From: Niabella beijingensis
GTDB taxonomy: Bacteria; Bacteroidota; Bacteroidia; Chitinophagales; Chitinophagaceae
Reading direction: 5' to 3'
Length of the DNA: 64,000 nt
Assembly: GCF_020034665.1 (NCBI RefSeq)
Contig: NZ_JAIQDI010000002.1
Span: 2,108,001-2,172,000, forward strand
The notes under the pieces were generated by a model. That model made no database searches. It was not told the origin of the DNA and saw only the letters and a list, made by a program, of their open reading frames with translations. Positions 8,947 through 16,108 of this stretch are shown piece by piece (the first letter of the stretch is position 1; each line of letters opens with the position of its first letter). The position numbers were made by a program, and so were the translations under genes.

Positions 8947-9516
8947 ATGCAAACAACAATTAATAATGCCCCCGATCATTTAAAGGAATATATTATACCG
9001 GTCGCTAATATCGATACGATCGGTTATTTCCGGCAACATGCAGCATGGGCCGGTGCTTTGATGTGGAAGGCCCAGCTGGGCTATGGGAACAATACAAAGT
9101 TCCGGATCTACTATTCAGGACAAAAAGAAGCGGATGGCTTTATTACAACCGTTGCCTCTGCACCGCTGATCGTATGGGCGCAGCCGGTGAACAGCACCGG
9201 CAGGATCGTCCTGTTTGATGAACGGATCCATGGGTTTTCAGCGTTGCTGGTGGAAAAAAGAACATTCAGTGATCCTCTATCCCAAAAATATACCATCAAT
9301 GATCCGGGCGATGTCTTTGAAGTATACCTGTGGACCAATACAAGCATTGATTTTGAAGACGAATTCGAAGTAGGAGCAGATGGAAAAACAGCGCTATTGG
9401 ATGGCTCCCGTAAAAGCCTGGATTACCTGAAACGCAATGCGTACGACTATACCGGCATTCTTTTAAAAAGTTCCGGTGGCACCTGCATCAGGATCATCGA
9501 TATGGAACTGGCATAA
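8947..9516 (+). CDS. Conserved-looking cytoplasmic protein, function unknown
   Basis: A 189-residue protein that I do not recognise. There is no signal peptide or membrane span. It is predicted to be largely beta-stranded, with strands such as KFRIYYSGQKEADGFITTVA, PLIVWAQPVN, RIVLFDERIHGFSALLVEK and DVFEVYLWTNTSIDFEDEFEV, and it ends GGTCIRIIDMELA. An aspartate/glutamate-rich section (about 135-150) might bind metal. It stands alone between a minus-strand outer-membrane gene and the FtsX permease gene, whose own promoter begins about 95 bases downstream, so it is probably monocistronic. Good codon use and length support a real gene. Confidence 0.65.
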   Translation: MQTTINNAPDHLKEYIIPVANIDTIGYFRQHAAWAGALMWKAQLGYGNNTKFRIYYSGQKEADGFITTVASAPLIVWAQPVNSTGRIVLFDERIHGFSALLVEKRTFSDPLSQKYTINDPGDVFEVYLWTNTSIDFEDEFEVGADGKTALLDGSRKSLDYLKRNAYDYTGILLKSSGGTCIRIIDMELA

Positions 9517-9610
9517 AATACGCCTACAGCCTCAAACATGAAAACACGACAATACCGGACGCATGGATTTATGAGGTACAAGATTTACTGTGCGGCATCG
9601 CACAATATTT

Positions 9611-9626
9611 TGTCCGTTTACGGACA
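9611..9626. promoter_or_regulatory. Perfect palindrome, candidate enhancer-binding-protein site
   Basis: TGTCCGTTTACGGACA: six-base arms TGTCCG / CGGACA around TTTA. It lies about 53 bases before the sigma-54-like element at 9679 and 128 bases before the permease start. Position and symmetry fit an NtrC-type activator site. Inference. Confidence 0.5.
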
Positions 9627-9678
9627 GGAAGCACATTATACGTATCACAATTAATTAATGATCAATTAAATACAAAAC

Positions 9679-9694
9679 TGGCACAAGCATTGAG
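9679..9694 (+). promoter_or_regulatory. Sigma-54-like -24/-12 promoter of the FtsX permease
   Basis: TGGCACAAGCATTGAG resembles the sigma-54 consensus TGGCACG-N4-TTGCW. The GG and the -12 dinucleotide are separated by the required 10 bases, but the -12 dinucleotide is GA instead of GC. It is 60 bases before the ATG at 9754 and downstream of a perfect palindrome at 9611. Confidence 0.45.
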
Positions 9695-9753
9695 CCGGAT
9701 ACGGAAGGAAACCGGGGCAGCCGCTCCCGGTTATTGATGAATACCGGAATACT

Positions 9754-12132
9754 ATGATAAAAAACTATCTTAAAACCGCCTGGAGAAGTTTATGGAAAAA
9801 TAAATCCTTCTCGCTGCTGAACATCCTGGGATTGTCTGTAGGTATCGCTGCCACAGGGCTTCTTTTTTTATGGGTGCAAAAAGAACTTTCGATCGACCGG
9901 GAATACACATATGCAGACCGGCTTTACCAGGTATACAACAGGGATCTTAACCAGGGAGCACCCTACACTTTCTCTTCCACCCCCAATCCGATGGGGCCGG
10001 TATTGAAAACGGATTACCCGGAGATCGAAGACGTTACAAGAACCTCCGAGAACAGTTTTTTTATCGCCAACGGGGAACGACGGTTCAAAACAGATGGCAT
10101 GTTTGTGGATGAGGGCTTTATTTCCATGTTCGGGTTCCCGGTAATTGCGGGCGATAAAAGCGGCAACTTAAAAACACCGGGGGACATCTTTATCACCGAA
10201 TCCTTTGCCCGGAAATTATATGGCAGCGAAGACGCAATGGGCCGCATGCTTACGCTGAATGATACCAATGTTTTAAAAGTAGCCGCGGTATTAAAAGACC
10301 CATTACCAACGACACGGTTTCAGTTTGAATTTCTGCTGCCCTGGGCGGCCTACGATAAGTTATTCGGACCCTATACCAGCTGGACCGGCAATAATGTAAA
10401 AACCTATATCCTTTTAAAGAAGCAAGCCGACCCGGATGTGGTGGCTGATAAAATAAAACACATTACGGCTGCGCATACCGCGCAGGACAACAGCACCAGG
10501 AACCTGACCCAGTTCCTGCATCCGGCCCGGTTATGGCATTTGTACAGCAAGAGTGAGAACGGACAGCTGACCGATGGCGCTATCAGCAAGGTGCGTATTT
10601 TTATGGCAGTAGGTATTTTGATGGTCGTTATTGCCTGCATCAATTTTGTGAACTTAACCACTGCAAGAACGGAACGCAAGGCCCGGGAAGTAGGTGTACG
10701 TAAGGTTGCCGGTGCAAGAAGGTATGGATTGATCCTGCAATTTATCAGTGAGAGCCTCCTGCTTTCACTGCTTTCGGGCATTATTGCAATATTGCTGCTC
10801 CTGTTGCTGCTACCATCATTCAACCGCCTGTTTGATACCGCACTGGAGCTGGATGTGAGCTCCGGGGGTATCTGGATATTCTTCACTGCCATCATCCTGT
10901 TAAGCGGTGTTGGTGCGGGATTGTACCCGGCGTTCTATCTCTCTTCTTTTGCGCCTGCCAGGGTGCTGAAAGGCCGGTTGACCATTGCCAGGGGCAAGAT
11001 CAGTCTTCGGAAAGTACTGGTGGTTACCCAGTTCTCCTTTGCCATCGCACTGATCATTTGCACGCTGATCATAAAAAAACAAATGAACTATGCGCAGCAG
11101 CGGGAAATGGGGTACAACAAGGATCAGTTGTTATTCTCGCCTGTGGAAGGTATGGCCATAAAGAATTACCAGATGATCCGGCAGGAGCTGTTGCAGAGCG
11201 GGGCCGTTGTTTCAGTCACCGGCTCTCAAAATCCTGTTACCGGTTTTTCACCCCGGTATTTTGGTTTTCACTGGGAAGGCAGTACGGAAAATGACGAAAG
11301 CACCAGTTTCCATCTCTTTAATGCGGATGGTTCTTTTACCCAAACATTTGGCACCCGGATCATTGCGGGACGCGACATCGACGTGCAACGGTTTCCAACC
11401 GACAGTACCGCCGTGCTTTTAAATGAGGAAGCAGTTAAGCTGCTGCACTTAAAGGATCCTGTCGGGAAAAAAATAGGAAGAACGGATGATCTGCATCTGC
11501 ACATCGTAGGGGTGGTAAAAAACTATATCAGCGGATCTCCCTACAGCAGGATTGAGCCGGTGATGATCCTGGGACCCAATCCTGATTTCGGGATCAGTAC
11601 CTTGCATTACAAACTGAACCCCGCGCGACCGGTTCCGTCCACCATCGCCCAGATCGGGTCCATATTCAAAAAATACAATCCGGGCTATCCTTTCGAATAT
11701 ACCTTTGCCGACCAGGACTATGCAAAGAAGTTTGCCAGTGAACAAAACCTCAGTTCGCTGATCGGCCTGTTCTCTGCCCTGAGCATTTTTATCGCCTGCC
11801 TTGGCCTGCTGGGCCTGGCTGCCTATATGGCCGAAACCCGGTACAAGGAAATCGGTATCCGCAAAGTACTGGGGGCTTCTGTATCCGGCATCCTGCTGCT
11901 GCTGGCGAGGGATTTTGTAAAACCTGTTTTTATTGCAGCACTTATTGCCTCGCCGGTAGCCTGGTGGATCATGACCCGGTGGCTGCAGGGATATGACTAC
12001 CGCACCGCCATTGGCTGGACAGCTTTTGCTATAGCAGGCGGCCTGGTTTTCCTGATAGCGGTCGTTACCATTATTTCCCAAACCTTAAAAGCTGCGGTAT
12101 CCAATCCTTCAAAAGCGCTACGGTCTGAATAA
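9754..12132 (+). CDS. MacB/FtsX-type ABC transporter permease
   Basis: A 792-residue integral membrane protein of the large permease family seen in Bacteroidota (about 790-800 residues is usual). It has an N-terminal span (about 20-42, FSLLNILGLSVGIAATGLLFLWV), a periplasmic MacB-like domain (about 45-280), three spans with the first FtsX domain (REVGVRKVAGARRYGLILQF, about 285-425), a second periplasmic domain, and a second FtsX domain (YKEIGIRKVLGASVSGILLL) with the last three spans. Such proteins act with an ABC ATPase as mechanotransmission exporters rather than classical channels. No ATPase gene lies next to it, so it is an orphan permease. The upstream palindrome and sigma-54-like promoter suggest regulation by an NtrC-type activator. 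Substrate unknown. Confidence 0.92.
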   Translation: MIKNYLKTAWRSLWKNKSFSLLNILGLSVGIAATGLLFLWVQKELSIDREYTYADRLYQVYNRDLNQGAPYTFSSTPNPMGPVLKTDYPEIEDVTRTSENSFFIANGERRFKTDGMFVDEGFISMFGFPVIAGDKSGNLKTPGDIFITESFARKLYGSEDAMGRMLTLNDTNVLKVAAVLKDPLPTTRFQFEFLLPWAAYDKLFGPYTSWTGNNVKTYILLKKQADPDVVADKIKHITAAHTAQDNSTRNLTQFLHPARLWHLYSKSENGQLTDGAISKVRIFMAVGILMVVIACINFVNLTTARTERKAREVGVRKVAGARRYGLILQFISESLLLSLLSGIIAILLLLLLLPSFNRLFDTALELDVSSGGIWIFFTAIILLSGVGAGLYPAFYLSSFAPARVLKGRLTIARGKISLRKVLVVTQFSFAIALIICTLIIKKQMNYAQQREMGYNKDQLLFSPVEGMAIKNYQMIRQELLQSGAVVSVTGSQNPVTGFSPRYFGFHWEGSTENDESTSFHLFNADGSFTQTFGTRIIAGRDIDVQRFPTDSTAVLLNEEAVKLLHLKDPVGKKIGRTDDLHLHIVGVVKNYISGSPYSRIEPVMILGPNPDFGISTLHYKLNPARPVPSTIAQIGSIFKKYNPGYPFEYTFADQDYAKKFASEQNLSSLIGLFSALSIFIACLGLLGLAAYMAETRYKEIGIRKVLGASVSGILLLLARDFVKPVFIAALIASPVAWWIMTRWLQGYDYRTAIGWTAFAIAGGLVFLIAVVTIISQTLKAAVSNPSKALRSE

Positions 12133-12501
12133 AAACAACCCTGCAGCCGGGACCACCGGCCTTAAACTGTGCGAATGCATCTGCGGAGGCGGGCTTTCCC
12201 GCCGGTTCCGGCAGATTGATTTGCTGCGGAGATCTGTGCAAAAAAAATAGCACCGATTTGCGGGGAAGTGACCCGTATCCGGAAGTTTAAAACCATTCCC
12301 TATTGTAAAGCATATACTACCGGCATCGGACTGCCGGATCACCGGCCCTGTATTTCATCCCCTTTCTGTTGCATTTCATCCCCCGGGCCGTTTTCGGTCA
12401 CGCTTAATTGCTTTCCACCCCTGAAATATACGAACGGCGTTCTGCTATCATTATTATTGCAACAGGAACTCCCGAAAACTTATTACACTAATCTACAATC
12501 A
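12133..12501. other. Intergenic stretch with a 21-base direct repeat
   Basis: No gene is apparent in these 369 bases. A GC hairpin (GGCGGG 12188-12193, CTTT, CCCGCC 12198-12203) lies 55 bases after the permease stop but lacks a T tract. ATTTCATCCCC occurs twice, at 12352-12362 and 12373-12383. Confidence 0.5.
12352..12383 (+). promoter_or_regulatory. Tandem ATTTCATCCCC sites, 21-base period
   Basis: Two identical 11-base copies start exactly 21 bases apart (two helical turns), about 120 bases before the ATG at 12502. Paired direct repeats with this period are typical of dimeric response regulators such as the LytTR class. Regulator assignment is a guess. Confidence 0.4.
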
Positions 12502-13029
12502 ATGAAAAAAAGTTTATTTCTCCTCTTTATTCTGACGGCCGTTACAGCCGGTTATGGGCAGTCAGCAACAACATTATACCCGGCTGCACATGCAGACACC
12601 ATTGCACCTTTGAAGATTACCGACCCTGCCGTTGCTATCCGTGTAAATTCAGCATTCGCTGCTGAGAGCGCTTTGCAGAAACCGGCGATGCCTGTCCCCT
12701 CTTTTTACTACAACCAGCGCCAGCGATTTACCGGGGACACAATCAGTCTGAAAAAGCTGAAACGCCAGCTGGCCACTCAAAAAGCCCTGAAAGGTTTCGG
12801 GGTCTTTAATATTGTATGGGGTGGCGCCTGGTTTGGAGCAGCTACCACACTTACGCTTATGTCCTCTGAAAACAGGCTGCTGGGTATCATCCCGGCAGCT
12901 ATAGGTGCCGGAGCCTGTGTTATGGGGATCCGGCGGGTAAAGATAACCCGGCGAAAGATCCGTGATCTGCGGGAGGAGATCAATATCCGGGCCGGCGCAA
13001 ATACAGTAGCTTTTACCTATAGCTTTTGA
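12502..13029 (+). CDS. Secreted or inner-membrane hypothetical protein
   Basis: A 175-residue protein. I chose the ATG at 12502 because it directly precedes a signal peptide (MKKSLFLLFILTAVTAGYGQ); the frame is open further upstream to 12268, but that part runs through the tandem repeat region and has no protein-like character. After the signal come about 60 residues of linker, a helical basic segment (SLKKLKRQLATQKALKGFG), two hydrophobic helices (about 100-118 and 125-143) separated by a short turn, and a basic helix RRVKITRRKIRDLREEIN. The two-helix hairpin suggests an inner-membrane protein whose tail faces the periplasm. I do not recognise a family and assign no function. Confidence 0.65.
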   Translation: MKKSLFLLFILTAVTAGYGQSATTLYPAAHADTIAPLKITDPAVAIRVNSAFAAESALQKPAMPVPSFYYNQRQRFTGDTISLKKLKRQLATQKALKGFGVFNIVWGGAWFGAATTLTLMSSENRLLGIIPAAIGAGACVMGIRRVKITRRKIRDLREEINIRAGANTVAFTYSF

Positions 13030-13088
13030 GCGGGGTTAGCGAACGGGCGACACAGTACGCAACGGCTGCCCTCCCGTTATGCAACGTT

Positions 13089-13415
13089 TCAAACAGGCTG
13101 TTCCGGGTGCAATATTTCTGAAGAGGCGCCTACAAACTCCAGGAGCTGCACGGTATGTGAGCCGTTCAGTCCGCTTGCATCCCGCTCCAGCTGGAATGCC
13201 TTAAATGAAGGTACGTTCAATACCTCCTGCTGGATCTTTTCGTCCCTGTAAGCAGAAAGGTGCTGGAAACTGACCCCGTCTTCCATAACGGACACATGAT
13301 ACCAGAATGCCGATGTATCCATTTTCTGAAAATCGGCAAGAAAGCGCCGGATGTTCTCTTTGTTCTTTGTCACAAACCCCGGTTTTACGGTATAGGTAAC
13401 CTTTACAGTGATCAT
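13089..13415 (-). CDS. Small dimeric alpha/beta-barrel protein (antibiotic-biosynthesis-monooxygenase-like)
   Basis: A 108-residue cytoplasmic protein with the beta-alpha-beta-beta pattern of the ABM/ferredoxin-like fold: a first strand MITVKVTYTVKPG, a helix NKENIRRFLADF, strands WYHVSVMEDGVSFQHLSAY, and a second helix VPSFKAFQLERDA, closing with TVQLLEFVG. Members work as dimers and range from quinone or haem monooxygenases to proteins of unknown role. Start and length (about 100 residues) match the family. It stands alone. A GC palindrome (13439-13459, CCCC-TG-GGGG core) occurs just upstream and might be regulatory. Confidence 0.65.
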   Translation of the reverse strand: MITVKVTYTVKPGFVTKNKENIRRFLADFQKMDTSAFWYHVSVMEDGVSFQHLSAYRDEKIQQEVLNVPSFKAFQLERDASGLNGSHTVQLLEFVGASSEILHPEQPV

Positions 13416-13600
13416 ATCTGTCTTTTTTAAATTTAACGTTATCCCCTGGGGGGTAATAATGGTCTATAACAAGCGGGGAAGCTTTTTCTGGACAAATAAG
13501 GTAATTTATTTTCTGCATGTTCCCCAGCGGGCAGCAACCGGTCACCTTCTTGCTTCAGTTTATTGCATCATTTGGAACCGCATTGGGATTATTTAAACCC

Positions 13601-13710
13601 GCCGCGTGAGGGATGCGGAGGGCGGCGACGCAGGAGCCGGTGCGCAGCACGGAAGCGAAGCGCACCCCGTAACAGCCCGGCCCCGCATGGAGCTTTTACC
13701 GGAAGGAGCG
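13601..13710. repeat. GC-rich structured intergenic element
   Basis: Within a 374-base gene-free region, about 100 bases are strikingly G/C- and purine-rich compared with the A/T-rich surroundings. They contain GGTGCGC (13639-13645) and GCGCACC (13660-13666), a perfect 7-base stem with a 14-base loop, and end with CCCGTAACAGCCCGGCCCC. The composition resembles dispersed GC-rich intergenic elements I associate with Bacteroidota genomes. Only one copy lies in the window, so the repeat character cannot be shown here. The flanks (13416-13600 and 13711-13789) show no gene. Confidence 0.45.
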
Positions 13711-13789
13711 AACTGACGAACGAAAATATTCCTGTGAAACGGACAGCATTATAATGTAAGCCATGCGGGGACACGCCCTGCACCATTTC

Positions 13790-14869
13790 CTATTTCCAGG
13801 CCAGCGTGCAACTGCCGACAGCATAAAAATGTTTCTGCTTCACGTTCATCATAGCAGTATAGATCACCGTGAACCGGCCATCCTTCTCTTCTATGGCGCA
13901 AAGCGGGGTACGGGTATAATGATCGCCCGGTTCGGCCCATTTATTGCCGGCAGCCTGCACTTTTATCCGTTGCTCCCTGCTCCAATGCACACCATCACCG
14001 GAAATGCTGTACCCGATCTCCTGGTCGCCGAAGGAATCAAAGATCATGAGATAGCGTCCGTCCCGGAGTCTGGAAACGATCTCATTTTCCATAAACACTC
14101 CGGCAACACCGATGGGATTAAACCCTTCCGGCATACGTGCCCACGGACCGGCGAGCCGGGGAGCAAAAGCCATTCCGGTGGGCCAGCCGCTTTTGGGAAG
14201 ATGATTGTGCCCGTCGTACATGGCATACCAGGTATGACCTGCCCTGTACGGGAAAAAAGAAGCCACCGCCTGTTGCCCCTCCCAGGATTGCGTGGCGCTG
14301 TCCGGCTGCAGCACGATCTCCATGTCCGCATAAGGACCGGCAATGCCCTTGCGCCCTTTGACCACCGACCTTGCACGCCAGATGCGGCCGGCATAATCAT
14401 TACCGGCGATCTCCCCTTTGGTGCTGTCGCCAGCGCGGTAAGCAACATAAAAGAGATTCCAGGCTTCCTCTTCTTCGTTGTATACTACTGCATTCACCCA
14501 TACTTCCGACCGTGGATTATCCGGCGTACGCCCGGGAATGCTTTGTACGATGGTTGATTGCCGTTTCCAGTGCACCGCATCCGGACTGGTCCAGTAGGCA
14601 ATGCGCAGATCGCGGTGCGGGCGGTCGAACATTTCGTTTACGAACATATGGTATCCGTCATCCAGCTTTATCACCTGCCCCGTCTCAAAGCCGGAACGGT
14701 TGGCGCTGGCAAGAACATCTTTATGTTCCGGGCCTATTACCGGTCCTTTGTGTTCTGCCACACATATAAGCACGCGATCATCATTGCGTTGTGCTGCTGC
14801 CGGCAGCAGCGTCATTAACAACACCACACCCAGCAGCCATCCCCATCTTTCATTCTTCCTTTTGTTCAT
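13790..14869 (-). CDS. Secreted five-bladed beta-propeller glycosidase-like protein
   Basis: A 359-residue secreted protein (signal peptide ending LLPAAAQ) of the GH43/GH32-like five-bladed propeller superfamily. Repeated blade motifs can be read: DDGYHMFVNEMFDRPHRDLRIAYWTSPDAVHWKRQ, EAWNLFYVAYRAG, HTWYAMYDGHNH, GRYLMIFDSFGDQEIGYSISGDGVHWSREQ and RFTVIYTAMMN (each seen in parts). The acidic residues needed for catalysis (for example in FMENEIVS) are plausible but I cannot assign a family or substrate. It starts 31 bases after rhaM, so both are in one operon driven by the direct-repeat promoter at 15261-15306. This links it to rhamnogalacturonan or rhamnoside breakdown by inference. It ends at 13790, next to the GC-rich element. 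Confidence 0.75.
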   Translation of the reverse strand: MNKRKNERWGWLLGVVLLMTLLPAAAQRNDDRVLICVAEHKGPVIGPEHKDVLASANRSGFETGQVIKLDDGYHMFVNEMFDRPHRDLRIAYWTSPDAVHWKRQSTIVQSIPGRTPDNPRSEVWVNAVVYNEEEEAWNLFYVAYRAGDSTKGEIAGNDYAGRIWRARSVVKGRKGIAGPYADMEIVLQPDSATQSWEGQQAVASFFPYRAGHTWYAMYDGHNHLPKSGWPTGMAFAPRLAGPWARMPEGFNPIGVAGVFMENEIVSRLRDGRYLMIFDSFGDQEIGYSISGDGVHWSREQRIKVQAAGNKWAEPGDHYTRTPLCAIEEKDGRFTVIYTAMMNVKQKHFYAVGSCTLAWK

Positions 14870-14899
14870 ACTAATTTTTTATCACACTCATAGATATGA

Positions 14900-15214
14900 T
14901 CAGGGCAGGTGAAACAGCTCCTGCAACGGCACCACCACGGGCGACAGGTCCGGGTGGGTTTCCATAAGATCGGCCATATGTGCCCACCAGCGCTGCATTA
15001 CGGGGTTTGCAGGTAATGCCTCCATTGTTTTGCCTTCTTCCAGTTTTAATATGGCAAAAAGGTCGTTCGAGGTCTCATCTAAAAAAATGCTGTAGTCGCT
15101 GACGCCGGTCTGCTTCAGCAATTCTTTCAGCTCGGGAAACAGGTTGGCATGCCGCCGTTTGTATTCCTCCCGGCATCCTTCAAACAATTTCATTTTAAAA
15201 GCGATCCGTTGCAT
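14900..15214 (-). CDS. rhaM: L-rhamnose mutarotase
   Basis: A 104-residue cytoplasmic enzyme that interconverts the alpha and beta anomers of L-rhamnose so that the isomerase can use the sugar. The whole family pattern is present: EEYKRRHANLFPELKELL (catalytic His), GVSDYSIFLDETSNDLFAILKLE, the tryptophan pair in MQRWWAHMADLM, and the ending LQELFHLP. Length matches the family (about 104). It is the first gene of an operon with the propeller glycosidase. Other rhamnose catabolic genes (isomerase, kinase, aldolase) are not in the window. Its promoter carries the shared direct repeat, and a GC hairpin (15230-15244) lies in the leader just before the start. Confidence 0.95.
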   Translation of the reverse strand: MQRIAFKMKLFEGCREEYKRRHANLFPELKELLKQTGVSDYSIFLDETSNDLFAILKLEEGKTMEALPANPVMQRWWAHMADLMETHPDLSPVVVPLQELFHLP

Positions 15215-15526
15215 AGCATAAAAATTAATGCCCCGCGGCGGGGCGGTTTACCGGAGCTTTCAAATTTAAGGCATAATGGGCCGGGCGCCGTCCTGTGGTG
15301 TCCTGTAATTGATTTGTAGAAGTCGAAGGCATAAATTATAGATAGTCATGTTGCTCATTTGGCATGGTGTATCCTTTCTAATGCAAATCTTTTGTTTTGA
15401 ATACAACCACTATTAACTGATCCGATAATACCCAAAACCGGTTCATCTCACCTACGAAATCGGCTTCAGATCAGTTATTTTTTTACATTCATTGTGATCC
15501 AACCGAACAAATAACCCGCCGCTGAA
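15215..15526. other. Intergenic region: rhaM leader and promoter
   Basis: These 312 bases hold the rhaM leader with hairpin GCCCC-GCGGC-GGGGC (15230-15244), the rhaM promoter with its operator (15261-15306) and about 220 bases of A/T-rich sequence without visible genes. Confidence 0.6.
15261..15306 (-). promoter_or_regulatory. Direct-repeat promoter of rhaM
   Basis: Read on the minus strand: ACAGGA (15306-15301), CACC, ACAGGA (15296-15291), 22 bases, then TAAATTTG (15268-15261), a perfect TAnnTTTG -7 element. The start codon at 15214 is about 40 bases below the expected transcript start. The repeat occupies the place of the -33 element, as for an activator that contacts the polymerase. Confidence 0.75.
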
Positions 15527-15964
15527 CTACCTATTCCGATAATTTATCCAACGTCGTTTTTGATCATCCAATAAATATTCCACAATGCGTATCTTTTCCT
15601 TTTGACTAACACTGCAAGCGTTGGATAGCCGCTCCCCTATATATCTGAGCAAATCCGAAATATCATTAAAGTCCAACAAAAGAAATTCATTTTTATCCGA
15701 AATAAAATAATATCGGTACGAATGTGAGGTAGGCAGATTTGCCATGAGTAATCGTACATTCTTACAGGTATCAATAGTTGAGAATAAAAAGATGCTAATA
15801 TTTTTAATAAAATTCTTAAAATGAATTGTGTCGCTGTTTGTGATCGCGCCCTTTTCAAAAAGAAGTTGTATCACACTATTCCGTTCTCCTTCACTTACTT
15901 TTTCCTGAGAAAAAACATTTGAGCACAAACAAACAAAGGCCGCAATCAGAAAAAATTTACTCAT
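15527..15964 (-). CDS. Small secreted hypothetical protein
   Basis: A 145-residue protein with a signal peptide (MSKFFLIAAFVCLCSNVFSQ). The mature part is mixed helix and strand, with no known motif that I can see; features include SDTIHFKNFIKNISIFLFST, a serine-histidine-rich strand SHSYRYYFISDKNEFLLLDF and a basic C-terminus DDQKRRWINYRNR. It is A/T-rich compared with its neighbours (mostly A/T third positions), a possible sign of transfer. It stands alone on the minus strand. No function can be given. Confidence 0.6.
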   Translation of the reverse strand: MSKFFLIAAFVCLCSNVFSQEKVSEGERNSVIQLLFEKGAITNSDTIHFKNFIKNISIFLFSTIDTCKNVRLLMANLPTSHSYRYYFISDKNEFLLLDFNDISDLLRYIGERLSNACSVSQKEKIRIVEYLLDDQKRRWINYRNR

Positions 15965-16108
15965 CGGAATGATCTCTCTTTTTAATACTACATGATTTAA
16001 ACAAGCGCGGGGTTCACGCTTATCATCAAAATAAATCGTTAATCAAAATTTTAAGTTCTGAAACGTCATTAACATTGTGTGTAGTAATCCTGCGATTCCT
16101 CCAATCCC

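Noticed and set aside
8785..8979. Short minus-strand frame of 64 codons overlapping the start of the gene at 8947
   Set aside because: Cysteine-rich random composition, overlaps a better gene, and no support for transcription.
11449..12081. Long minus-strand frame (210 codons) opposite the FtsX permease
   Set aside because: Antisense shadow of a well-supported permease; low complexity, no domain.
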